In this document: piece after piece, positions 15,601 through 30,600 of the stretch
Position numbering within the stretch: the stretch's first letter is position 1
Layout of the letters: every line of letters begins with the position of its first letter
NCBI GenBank assembly: GCA_028015205.1
Contig: CM051516.1
Location: forward strand, 49,542,230 to 49,606,229
From: Mytilisepta virgata
Taxonomy: Eukaryota; Mollusca; Bivalvia; Mytilida; Mytilidae
Direction: 5' to 3'
Length of the DNA: 64,000 bases
Notes under the pieces: generated by a model
Databases searched by the model: none
Told to the model about the DNA's origin: nothing
The model's input: only the letters and a program-made list of their open reading frames with translations
Program-made: the position numbers and the translations under genes

Positions 15601-18600
15601 ATCGGAAAGTACCACACAGGCACCTACAACATCTCCTGTGACAACTACCGAAGGAACAACCGTCACTCAGACAACCGGTACCACTGTTACTGAGACGACT
15701 GCCACCGCAGCAACCACTGGCACACAGACCACGGCCACATCGGAAAGTACCACACAGGCACATACAACATCTCCTGTGACAACTACCGAAGGAACAACCG
15801 TCACTCAGACTACCGGTACCACTGTTGCTGAGACTACTGCCACCGCACCAACCACTGGCACACAGACCACGGCCACATCGGAAAGTACCACACAGGCACC
15901 TACAACATCTCCTGTGACAACTACCGAAGGAACAACCGTCACTCAGACTACCGGTACCACTGTTACTGAGACGACTGCCACCGCACCAACCACTGGCACA
16001 CAGACCACGGCTACATCGGAAAGTACCACACAGGCACCTACAACATCTCCTGTGACAACTACCGAAGGAACAACCGTCACTCAGACTACCGGTACCACTG
16101 TTACTGAGACGACTGCCACCGCACCAACCACTGGCACACAGACCACGGCCACATCGGAAAGTACCACACAGGCACCTACAACATCTCCTGTGACAACTAC
16201 CGAAGGAACAACCGTCACTCAGACTACCGGTACTACTGTTACTGAGACTACTGCCACCGCACGAACCACTGGCACACAGACCACGGCCACATCGGAAAGT
16301 ACCACACAGGCACCTACAACATCTCCTGTGACAACTACCGAAGGAACAACCGTCACTCAGACTACCGGTACCACTGTTACTGAGACTACTGCCACCGCAC
16401 CAACCACTGGCACACAGACCACGGCCACATCGGAAAGTACCACACAGGCACCTACAACATCTCCTGTGACAACTACCGAAGGAACAACCGTCACTCAGAC
16501 TACCGGTACCACTGTTACTGAGACGACGGCCACTGCAGAAACCACTGGCACACAGACCACGGCCACATCGGAAAGTACCACACAGGCACCTACAACATCT
16601 CCTGTGACAACTACCGAAGGAACAACCGTCACTCAGACTACCGGTACCACTGTTACTGAGACGACTGCCACCGCACCAACCACTGGCACACAGACCACGG
16701 CCACATCGGAAAGTACCACACAGGCACCTACAACATCTCCTGTGACAACTACCGAAGGAACAACCGTCACTCAGACTACCGGTACCACTGTTACTGAGAC
16801 GACTGCCACCGCACCAACCACTGGCACACAGACCACGGCCACATCGGAAAGTACCACACAGGCACCTACAACATCTCCTGTGACAACTACCGAAGGAACA
16901 ACCGTCACTCAGACTACCCGTACCACTGTTACTGAGACGACTGCCACCGCACGAACCACTGGCACACAGACCACGGCCACATCGGAAAGTACCACACAGG
17001 CACCTACAACATCTCCTGTGACAACTACCGAAGGAACAACCGTCACTCAGACTACCGGTACTACTGTTACTGAGACGACTGCCACCGCACGAACCACTGG
17101 CACACAGACCACGGCCACATCGGAAAGTACCACACAGGCACCTACAACATCTCCTGTGACAACTACCGGAGGAACAACCGTCACTCAGACTACCGGTACC
17201 ACTGTTACTGAGACTACTGCCACCGCACCAACCACTGGCACACAGACCACGGCCACATCGGAAAGTACCACACAGGCACCTACAACATCTCCTGTGACAA
17301 CTACCGAAGGAACAACCGTCACTCAGACTACCGGTACCACTGTTACTGAGACGAGGGCCACTGCAGAAACCACTGGCACACAGACCACGGCCACATCGGA
17401 AAGTACCACACAGGCACCTACAACATCTCCTGTGACAACTACCGAAGGAACAACCGTCACTCAGACTACCGGTACCACTGTTACTGAGACGACTGCCACC
17501 GCACCAACCACTGGCACACAGACCACGGCCACATCGGAAAGTACCACACAGGCACCTACAACATCTCCTGTGACAACTACCGAAGGAACAACCGTCACTC
17601 AGACTACCGGTACCACTCCTACTGAGACGACTGTTACTGCAGAAACCACTGGCACACAGACCACGGCCACATCGGAAAGTACCACACAGCCACCTACAAC
17701 ATCTCCTGTGACAACTACCGAAGGAACAACCGTCACTCAGACTACCGGTACCACTGTTACTGAGACTACTGCCACCGCAGCAACCACTGGCACACAGACC
17801 ACGGCCACATCGGAAAGTACCACACAGACACCTACAACATCTCCTGTGACAACTACCGAAGGAACAACCGTCACTCAGACAACCGGTACCACTGTTACTG
17901 AGACGACTGCCACCGCACCAACCACTGGCACACAGACCACGGCCACATCGGAAAGTACCACACAGGCACCTACAACATTTCCTGTGACAACTACCGAAGG
18001 AACAACCGTCACTCAGACTACCGGTACCACTGTTACTGAGACGACTGCCACCGCACCAACCACTGGCACACAGACCACGGCCACATCGGAAAGTACCACA
18101 CAGGCACCTACAACATCTCCTGTGACAACTACCGAAGGAACAACCGTCACTCAGACTACCGGTACCACTGTTACTGAGACGACTGCCACCGCACCAACCA
18201 CTGGCACACAGACCACGGCCACATCGGAAAGTACCACACAGGCACCTACAACATCTCCTGTGACAACTACCGAAGGAACAACCGTCACTCAGACTACCGG
18301 TACCACTGTTACTGAGACTACTGCCACCGCACCAACCACTGGCACACAGACCACGGCCACATCGGAAAGTACCACACAGGCACCTACAACATCTCCTGTG
18401 ACAACTACCGAAGGAACAACCGTCACTCAGACTACCGGTACCACTGTTACTGAGACTACTGCCACCGCACCAACCACTGGCACACAGACCACGGCCACAT
18501 CGGAAAGTACCACACAGGCACCTACAACATCTCCTGTGACAACTACCGAAGGAACAACCGTCACTCAGACTACCGGTACCACTGTTACTGAGACGACGGC

Positions 18601-21600
18601 CACTGCAGAAACCACTGGCACACAGACCACGGCCACATCGGAAAGTACCACACAGGCACCTACAACATCTCCTGTGACAACTACCGAAGGAACAACCGTC
18701 ACTCAGACTACCGGTACCACTGTTACTGAGACGACTGCCACCGCACCAACCACTGGGACACAGACCACGGCCACATCGGAAAGTACCACACAGGCACCTA
18801 CAACATCTCCTGTGACAACTACCGAAGGAACAACCGTCACTCAGACTACCGGTACCACTGCTACTGAGACGACTGTTACTGCAGAAACCACTGGCACACA
18901 GACCACGGCCACATCGGAAAGTACCACACAGCCACCTACAACATCTCCTGTGACAACTACCGAAGGAACAACCGTCACTCAGACTACCGGTACCACTGTT
19001 ACTGAGACTACTGCCACCGCACCAACCACTGGCACACAGACCACGGCCACATCGGAAAGTACCACACAGACACCTACAACATCTCCTGTGACAACTACCG
19101 AAGGAACAACCGTCACTCAGACAACCGGTACCACTGTTACTGAGACGACTGCCACCGCACCAACCACTGGCACACAGACCACGGCCACATCGGAAAGTAC
19201 CACACAGGCACCTACAACATTTCCTGTGACAACTACCGAAGGAACAACCGTCACTCAGACTACCGGTACCACTGTTACTGAGACGACTGCCACCGCACCA
19301 ACCACTGGCACACAGACCACGGCCACATCGGAAAGTACCACACAGGCACCTACAACATCTCCTGTGACAACTACCGAAGGAACAACCGTCACTCAGACTA
19401 CCGGTACCACTGTTACTGAGACGACTGCCACCGCACCAACCACTGGCACACAGACCACGGCCACATCGGAAAGTACCACACAGGCACCTACAACATCTCC
19501 TGTGACAACTACCGAAGGAACAACCGTCACTCAGACTACCGGTACCACTGTTACTGAGACTACTGCCACCGCACCAACCACTGGCACACAGACCACGGCC
19601 ACATCGGAAAGTACCACACAGGCACCTACAACATCTCCTGTGACAACTACCGAAGGAACAACCGTCACTCAGACTACCGGTACCACTGTTACTGAGACGA
19701 CTGCCACCACACCAACCACTGGCACACAGACCACGGCCACATCGGAAAGTACCACACAGGCACCTACAACATCTCCTTCGACAACTACCGAAGGAACAAC
19801 CGTCACTCAGACAACCGGTACCACTGTTACTGAGACGACTGCCACCGCACCAACCACTGGCACACAGACCACGGCCACATCGGAAAGTACCACACAGGCA
19901 CCTACAACATCTCCTGTGACAACTACCGAAGGAACAACCGTCACTCAGACAACCGGTACCACTGTTACTGAGACGACTGCCACCGCACCAACCACTGGCA
20001 CACAGACCACGGCCACATCGGAAAGTACCACACAGGCACATACAACATCTCCTGTGACAACTACCGAAGGAACAACCGTCACTCAGACTACCGGTACCAC
20101 TGTTGCTGAGACTACTGCCACCGCACCAACCACTGGCACACAGACCACGGCCACATCGGAAAGTACCACACAGGCACCTACAACATCTCCTGTGACAACT
20201 ACCGAAGGAACAACCGTCACTCAGACTACCGGTACCACTGTTACTGAGACGACTGCCACCGCACCAACCACTGGCACACAGACCACGGCTACATCGGAAA
20301 GTACCACACAGGCACCTACAACATCTCCTGTGACAACTACCGAAGGAACAACCGTCACTCAGACTACCGGTACCACTGTTACTGAGACGACTGCCACCGC
20401 ACCAACCACTGGCACACAGACCACGGCCACATCGGAAAGTACCACACAGGCACCTACAACATCTCCTGTGACAACTACCGAAGGAACAACCGTCACTCCG
20501 ACTACCGGTACCACTGTTACTGAGACGACTGCCACCGCACCAACGACTGGCACACAGACCACGGCCACATCGGAAAGTACCACACAGGCACCTACAACAT
20601 CTCCTGTGACAACTACCGAAGGAACAACCGTCACTCAGACTACCGGTACTACTGTTACTGAGACTACTGCCACCGCACGAACCACTGGCACACAGACCAC
20701 GGCCACATCGGAAAGTACCACACAGGCACCTACAACATCTCCTGTGACAACTACCGAAGGAACAACCGTCACTCAGACTACCGGTACCACTGTTACTGAG
20801 ACTACTGTCACCGCACCAACCACTGGCACACAGACCACGGCCACATCGGAAAGTACCACACAGGCACCTACAACATCTCCTGTGACAACTACCGAAGGAA
20901 CAACCGTCACTCAGACTACCGGTACCACTGTTACTGAGACGACGGCCACTGCAGAAACCACTGGCACACAGACCACGGCCACATCGGAAAGTACCACACA
21001 GGCACCTACAACATCTCCTGTGACAACTACCGAAGGAACAACCGTCACTCAGACTACCGGTACCACTGTTACTGAGACGACTGCCACCGCACCAACCACT
21101 GGCACACAGACCACGGCCACATCGGAAAGTACCACACAGGCACCTACAACATCTCCTGTGACAACTACCGAAGGAACAACCGTCACTCAGACTACCGGTA
21201 CCACTGTTACTGAGACGACTGCCACCGCACCAACCACTGGCACACAGACCACGGCCACATCGGAAAGTACCACACAGGCACCTACAACATCTCCTGTGAC
21301 AACTACCGAAGGAACAACCGTCACTCAGACTACCGGTACCACTGTTACTGAGACGACTGCCACCGCACCAACCACTGGCACACAGACCACGGCCACATCG
21401 GAAAGTACCACACAGGCACCTACAACATCTCCTGTGACAACTACCGAAGGAACAACCGTCACTCAGACTACCGGTACTACTGTTACTGAGACTACTGCCA
21501 CCGCACGAACCACTGGCACACAGACCACGGCCACATCGGAAAGTACCACACAGGCACCTACAACATCTCCTGTGACAACTACCGGAGGAACAACCGTCAC

Positions 21601-24600
21601 TCAGACTACCGGTACCACTGTTACTGAGACTACTGCCACCGCACCAACCACTGGCACACAGACCACGGCCACATCGGAAAGTACCACACAGGCACCTACA
21701 ACATCTCCTGTGACAACTACCGAAGGAACAACCGTCACTCAGACTACCGGTACCACTGTTACTGAGACGACGGCCACTGCAGAAACCACTGGCACACAGA
21801 CCACGGCCACATCGGAAAGTACCACACAGGCACCTACAACATCTCCTGTGACAACTACCGAAGGAACAACCGTCACTCAGACTACCGGTACCACTGTTAC
21901 TGAGACGACTGCCACCGCACCAACCACTGGCACACAGACCACGGCCACATCGGAAAGTACCACACAGGCACCTACAACATCTCCTGTGACAACTACCGAA
22001 GGAACAACCGTCACTCAGACTACCGGTACCACTGCTACTGAGACGACTGTTACTGCAGAAACCACTGGCACACAGACCACGGCCACATCGGAAAGTACCA
22101 CACAGCCACCTACAACATCTACTGTGACAACTACCGAAGGAACAACCGTCACTCAGACTACCGGTACCACTGTTACTGAGACTACTGCCACCGCAGCAAC
22201 CACTGGCACACAGACCACGGCCACATCGGAAAGTACCACACAGACACCTACAACATCTCCTGTGACAACTACCGAAGGAACAACCGTCACTCAGACAACC
22301 GGTACCACTGTTACTGAGACGACTGCCACCGCACCAACCACTGGCACACAGACCACGGCCACATCGGAAAGTACCACACAGGCACCTACAACATTTCCTG
22401 TGACAACTACCGAAGGAACAACCGTCACTCAGACTACCGGTACCACTGTTACTGAGACGACTGCCACCGCACCAACCACTGGCACACAGACCACGGCCAC
22501 ATCGGAAAGTACCACACAGGCACCTACAACATCTCCTGTGACAACTACCGAAGGAACAACCGTCACTCAGACTACCGGTACCACTGTTACTGAGACGACT
22601 GCCACCGCACCAACCACTGGCACACAGACCACGGCCACATCGGAAAGTACCACACAGGCACCTACAACATCTCCTGTGACAACTACCGAAGGAACAACCG
22701 TCACTCAGACTACCGGTACCACTGTTACTGAGACTACTGCCACCGCACCAACCACTGGCACACAGACCACGGCCACATCGGAAAGTACCACACAGGCACC
22801 TACAACATCTCCTGTGACAACTACCGAAGGAACAACCGTCACTCAGACTACCGGTACCACTGTTACTGAGACTACTGCCACCGCACCAACCACTGGCACA
22901 CAGACCACGGCCACATCGGAAAGTACCACACAGGCACCTACAACATCTCCTGTGACAACTACCGAAGGAACAACCGTCACTCAGACTACCGGTACCACTG
23001 TTACTGAGACGACGGCCACTGCAGAAACCACTGGCACACAGACCACGGCCACATCGGAAAGTACCACACAGGCACCTACAACATCTCCTGTGACAACTAC
23101 CGAAGGAACAACCGTCACTCAGACTACCGGTACCACTGTTACTGAGACGACTGCCACCGCACCAACCACTGGCACACAGACCACGGCCACATCGGAAAGT
23201 ACCACACAGGCACCTACAACATCTCCTGTGACAACTACCGAAGGAACAGCCGTCACTCAGACTACCGGTACCACTGCTACTGGGACGACTGTTACTGCAG
23301 AAACCACTGGCACACAGACCACGGCCACATCGGAAAGTACCACACAGCCACCTACAACATCTCCTGTGACAACTACCGAAGGAACAACCGTCACTCAGAC
23401 TACCGGTACCACTGTTACTGAGACTACTGCCACCGCACCAACCACTGGCACACAGACCACGGCCACATCGGAAAGTACCACACAGGCACCTACAACATCT
23501 CCTGTGACAACTACCGAAGGAACAACCGTCACTCAGACAACCGGTACCACTGTTACTGAGACGACTGCCACCGCACCAACCACTGGCACACAGACCACGG
23601 CCACATCGGAAAGTACCACACAGGCACCTACAACATTTCCTGTGACAACTACCGAAGGAACAACCGTCACTCAGACTACCGGTACCACTGTTACTGAGAC
23701 GACTGCCACCGCACCAACCACTGGCACACAGACCACGGCCACATCGGAAAGTACCACACAGGCACCTACAACATCTCCTGTGACAACTACCGAAGGAACA
23801 ACCGTCACTCAAACTACCGGTACCACTGTTACTGAGACGACTGCCACCGCACCAACCACTGGCACACAGACCACGGCCACATCGGAAAGTACCACACAGG
23901 CACCTACAACATCTCCTGTGACAACTACCGAAGGAACAACCGTCACTCAGACTACCGGTACCACTGTTACTGAGACTACTGCCACCGCACCAACCACTGG
24001 CACACAGACCACGGCCACATCGGAAAGTACCACACAGGCACCTACAACATCTCCTGTGACAACTACCGAAGGAACAACCGTCACTCAGACTACCGGTACC
24101 ACTGTTACTGAGACGACTGCCACCACACCAACCACTGGCACACAGACCACGGCCACATCGGAAAGTACCACACAGGCACCTACAACATCTCCTGTGACAA
24201 CTACCGAAGGAACAACCGTCACTCAGACTACCGGTACCACTGTTACTGAGACGACTGCCACCGCACCAACCACTGGCACACAGACCACGGCCACATCGGA
24301 AAGTACCACACAGGCACCTACAACATCTCCTGTGACAACTACCGAAGGAACAACCGTCACTCAGACTACCGGTACCACTGTTACTGAGACGACTGCCACC
24401 GCACCAACCACTGGCACACAGATCACGTCCACATCGGAAAGTACCACACAGGCACCTACAACATCTCCTGTGACAACTACCGAAGGAACAACCGTCACTC
24501 AGACTACCGGTACCACTGCTACTGAGAGAACTGTTACTGCAGAAACCACTGGCACACAGACCACGGCCACATCGGAAAGTACCACACAGGCACCTACAAC

Positions 24601-27600
24601 ATCTCCTGTGACAACTACCGAAGGAACAACCGTCACTCAGACTACCGGTACCACTGTTACTGAGACGACTGCCACCGCACCAACCACTGGCACACAGACC
24701 ACGGCCACATCGGAAAGTACCACACAGGCACCTACAACATCTCCTGTGACAACTACCGAAGGAACAACCGTCACTCAGACTACCGGTACCACTGTTACTG
24801 AGACGGCTGCCACCGCACCAACCACTGGCACACAGACCACGGCCACATCGGAAAGTACCACACAGCCACCTACAACATCTCCTGTGACAACTACCGAAGG
24901 AACAACCGTCACTCAGACTACCGGTACCACTGTTACTGAGACTACTGCCACCGCACCAACCACTGGCACACAGACCACGGCCACATCGGAAAGTACCACA
25001 CAGACACCTACAACATCTCCTGTGACAACTACCGAAGGAACAACCGTCACTCAGACAACCGGTACCACTGTTACTGAGACGACTGCCACCGCACCAACCA
25101 CTGGCACACAGACCACGGCCACATCGGAAAGTACCACACAGGCACCTACAACATTTCCTGTGACAACTACCGAAGGAACAACCGTCACTCAGACTACCGG
25201 TACCACTGTTACTGAGACGACTGCCACCGCACCAACCACTGGCACACAGACCACGGCCACATCGGAAAGTACCACACAGGCACCTACAACATCTCCTGTG
25301 ACAACTACCGAAGGAACAACCGTCACTCAGACTACCGGTACCACTGTTACTGAGACGACTGCCACCGCACCAACCACTGGCACACAGACCACGGCCACAT
25401 CGGAAAGTACCACACAGGCACCTACAACATCTCCTGTGACAACTACCGAAGGAACAACCGTCACTCAGACTACCGGTACCACTGTTACTGAGACGACTGC
25501 CACCACACCAACCACTGGCACACAGACCACGGCCACATCGGAAAGTACCACACAGGCACCTACAACATCTCCTTCGACAACTACCGAAGGAACAACCGTC
25601 ACTCAGACAACCGGTACCACTGTTACTGAGACGACTGCCACCGCACCAACCACTGGCACACAGACCACGGCCACATCGGAAAGTACCACACAGGCACCTA
25701 CAACATCTCCTTCGACAACTACCGAAGGAACAACCGTCACTCAGACAACCGGTACCACTGTTACTGAGACGACTGCCACCGCACCAACCACTGGCACACA
25801 GACCACGGCCACATCGGAAAGTACCACACAGGCACATACAACATCTCCTGTGACAACTACCGAAGGAACAACCGTCACTCAGACTACCGGTACCACTGTT
25901 GCTGAGACTACTGCCACCGCACCAACCACTGGCACACAGACCACGGCCACATCGGAAAGTACCACACAGGCACCTACAACATCTCCTGTGACAACTACCG
26001 AAGGAACAACCGTCACTCAGACTACCGGTACCACTGTTACTGAGACGACTGCCACCGCACCAACCACTGGCACACAGACCACGGCTACATCGGAAAGTAC
26101 CACACAGGCACCTACAACATCTCCTGTGACAACTACCGAAGGAACAACCGTCACTCAGACTACCGGTACCACTGTTACTGAGACGACTGCCACCGCACCA
26201 ACCACTGGCACACAGACCACGGCCACATCGGAAAGTACCACACAGGCACCTACAACATCTCCTGTGACAACTACCGAAGGAACAACCGTCACTCCGACTA
26301 CCGGTACCACTGTTACTGAGACGACTGCCACCGCACCAACCACTGGCACACAGACCACGGCCACATCGGAAAGTACCACACAGGCACCTACAACATCTCC
26401 TGTGACAACTACCGAAGGAACAACCGTCACTCAGACTACCGGTACCACTGTTACTGAGACGACTGCCACCGCACCAACCACTGGCACACAGACCACGGCC
26501 ACATCGGAAAGTACCACACAGGCACCTACAACATCTCCTGTGACAACTACCGAAGGAACAACCGTCACTCCGACTACCGGTACCACTGTTACTGAGACGA
26601 CTGCCACCGCACCAACCACTGGCACACAGACCACGGCCACATCGGAAAGTACCACACAGGCACCTACAACATCTCCTGTGACAACTACCGAAGGAACAAC
26701 CGTCACTCAGACTACCGGTACCACTGTTACTGAGACGACTGCCACCGCACCAACCACTGGCACACAGACCACGGCCACATCGGAAAGTACCACACAGGCA
26801 CCTACAACATCTCCTGTGACAACTACCGAAGGAACAACCGTCACTCAGACTACCGGTACCACTGTTACTGAGACGACGGCCACTGCAGAAACCACTGGCA
26901 CACAGACCACGGCCACATCGGAAAGTACCACACAGGCACCTACAACATCTCCTGTGACAACTACCGAAGGAACAACCGTCACTCAGACTACCGGTACCAC
27001 TGTTACTGAGACGACTGCCACCGCACCAACCACTGGCACACAGACCACGGCCACATCGGAAAGTACCACACAGGCACCTACAACATCTCCTGTGACAACT
27101 ACCGAAGGAACAACCGTCACTCAGACTACCGGTACCACTGCTACTGAGACGACTGTTACTGCAGAAACCACTGGCACACAGACCACGGCCACATCGGAAA
27201 GTACCACACAGCCACCTACAACATCTCCTGTGACAACTACCGAAGGAACAACCGTCACTCAGACTACCGGTACCACTGTTACTGAGACGACGGCCACTGC
27301 AGAAACCACTGGCACACAGACCACGGCCACATCGGAAAGTACCACACAGGCACCTACAACATCTCCTGTGACAACTACCGAAGGAACAACCGTCACTCAG
27401 ACTACCGGTACCACTGTTACTGAGACGACTGCCACCGCACCAACCACTGGCACACAGACCACGGCCACATCGGAAAGTACCACACAGGCACCTACAACAT
27501 CTCCTGTGACAACTACCGAAGGAACAACCGTCACTCCGACTACCGGTACCACTGTTACTGAGACGACTGCCACCGCACCAACCACTGGCACACAGACCAC

Positions 27601-30600
27601 GGCCACATCGGAAAGTACCACACAGGCACCTACAACATCTCCTGTGACAACTACCGAAGGAACAACCGTCACTCAGACTACCGGTACCACTGTTACTGAG
27701 ACGACTGCCACCGCACCAACCACTGGCACACAGACCACGGCCACATCGGAAAGTACCACACAGGCACCTACAACATCTCCTGTGACAACTACCGAAGGAA
27801 CAACCGTCACTCAGACTACCGGTACTACTGTTACTGAGACTACTGCCACCGCACGAACCACTGGCACACAGACCACGGCCACATCGGAAAGTACCACACA
27901 GGCACCTACAACATCTCCTGTGACAACTACCGGAGGAACAACCGTCACTCAGACTACCGGTACCACTGTTACTGAGACTACTGCCACCGCACCAACCACT
28001 GGCACACAGACCACGGCCACATCGGAAAGTACCACACAGGCACCTACAACATCTCCTGTGACAACTACCGAAGGAACAACCGTCACTCAGACTACCGGTA
28101 CCACTGTTACTGAGACGACGGCCACTGCAGAAACCACTGGCACACAGACCACGGCCACATCGGAAAGTACCACACAGGCACCTACAACATCTCCTGTGAC
28201 AACTACCGAAGGAACAACCGTCACTCAGACTACCGGTACCACTGTTACTGAGACGACTGCCACCGCACCAACCACTGGCACACAGACCACGGCCACATCG
28301 GAAAGTACCACACAGGCACCTACAACATCTCCTGTGACAACTACCGAAGGAACAACCGTCACTCAGACTACCGGTACCACTGCTACTGAGACGACTGTTA
28401 CTGCAGAAACCACTGGCACACAGACCACGGCCACATCGGAAAGTACCACACAGCCACCTACAACATCTCCTGTGACAACTACCGAAGGAACAACCGTCAC
28501 TCAGACTACCGGTACCACTGTTACTGAGACTACTGCCACCGCAGCAACCACTGGCACACAGACCACGGCCACATCGGAAAGTACCACACAGACACCTACA
28601 ACATCTCCTGTGACAACTACCGAAGGAACAACCGTCACTCAGACAACCGGTACCACTGTTACTGAGACGACTGCCACCGCGCCAACCACTGGCACACAGA
28701 CCACGGCCACATCGGAAAGTACCACACAGGCACCTACAACATTTCCTGTGACAACTACCGAAGGAACAACCGTCACTCAGACTACCGGTACCACTGTTAC
28801 TGAGACGACTGCCACCGCACCAACCACTGGCACACAGACCACGGCCACATCGGAAAGTACCACACAGGCACCTACAACATCTCCTGTGACAACTACCGAA
28901 GGAACAACCGTCACTCAGACTACCGGTACCACTGTTACTGAGACGACTGCCACCGCACCAACCACTGGCACACAGACCACGGCCACATCGGAAAGTACCA
29001 CACAGGCACCTACAACATCTCCTGTGACAACTACCGAAGGAACAACCGTCACTCAGACTACCGGTACCACTGTTACTGAGACTACTGCCACCGCACCAAC
29101 CACTGGCACACAGACCACGGCCACATCGGAAAGTACCACACAGGCACCTACAACATCTCCTGTGACAACTACCGAAGGAACAACCGTCACTCAGACTACC
29201 GGTACCACTGTTACTGAGACTACTGCCACCGCACCAACCACTGGCACACAGACCACGGCCACATCGGAAAGTACCACACAGGCACCTACAACATCTCCTG
29301 TGACAACTACCGAAGGAACAACCGTCACTCAGACTACCGGTACCACTGTTACTGAGACGACGGCCACTGCAGAAACCACTGGCACACAGACCACGGCCAC
29401 ATCGGAAAGTACCACACAGGCACCTACAACATCTCCTGTGACAACTACCGAAGGAACAACCGTCACTCAGACTACCGGTACCACTGTTACTGAGACGACT
29501 GCCACCGCACCAACCACTGGCACACAGACCACGGCCACATCGGAAAGTACCACACAGGCACCTACAACATCTCCTGTGACAACTACCGAAGGAACAGCCG
29601 TCACTCAGACTACCGGTACCACTGCTACTGAGACGACTGTTACTGCAGAAACCACTGGCACACAGACCACGGCCACATCGGAAAGTACCACACAGCCACC
29701 TACAACATCTGTGACAACTACCGAAGGAACAACCGTCACTCAGACTACCGGTACCACTGTTACTGAGACTACTGCCACCGCACCAACCACTGGCACACAG
29801 ACCACGGCCACATCGGAAAGTACCACACAGACACCTACAACATCTCCTGTGACAACTACCGAAGGAACAACCGTCACTCAGACAACCGGTACCACTGTTA
29901 CTGAGACGACTGCCACCGCACCAACCACTGGCACACAGACCACGGCCACATCGGAAAGTACCACACAGGCACCTACAACATTTCCTGTGACAACTACCGA
30001 AGGAACAACCGTCACTCAGACTACCGGTACCACTGTTACTGAGACGACTGCCACCGCACCAACCACTGGCACACAGACCACGGCCACATCGGAAAGTACC
30101 ACACAGGCACCTACAACATCTCCTGTGACAACTACCGAAGGAACAACCGTCACTCAGACTACCGGTACCACTGTTACTGAGACGACTGCCACCGCACCAA
30201 CCACTGGCACACAGACCACGGCCACATCGGAAAGTACCACACAGGCACCTACAACATCTCCTGTGACAACTACCGAAGGAACAACCGTCACTCAGACTAC
30301 CGGTACCACTGTTACTGAGACTACTGCCACCGCACCAACCACTGGCACACAGACCACGGCCACATCGGAAAGTACCACACAGGCACCTACAACATCTCCT
30401 GTGACAACTACCGAAGGAACAACCGTCACTCAGACTACCGGTACCACTGTTACTGAGACGACTGCCACCACACCAACCACTGGCACACAGACCACGGCCA
30501 CATCGGAAAGTACCACACAGGCACCTACAACATCTCCTGTGACAACTACCGAAGGAACAACCGTCACTCAGACTACCGGTACCACTGTTACTGAGACGAC

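Noticed and set aside
20359..20634. 91-codon reverse-strand Val-rich ORF
   Set aside because: It is exactly two repeat units long. In this frame each unit normally ends at a TGA, and here one TGA is removed by the Gln to Pro CCG change at 20498. It starts at a GTG and is a shadow of the repeat.
26155..26706. Two back-to-back 91-codon reverse ORFs
   Set aside because: Same cause: CCG variants near 26294 and 26570 remove the TGA in alternate units. Each ORF is 276 bp, two units.
27397..27672. Another 91-codon reverse ORF
   Set aside because: Same cause, from the CCG variant near 27536. Identical shadow product.
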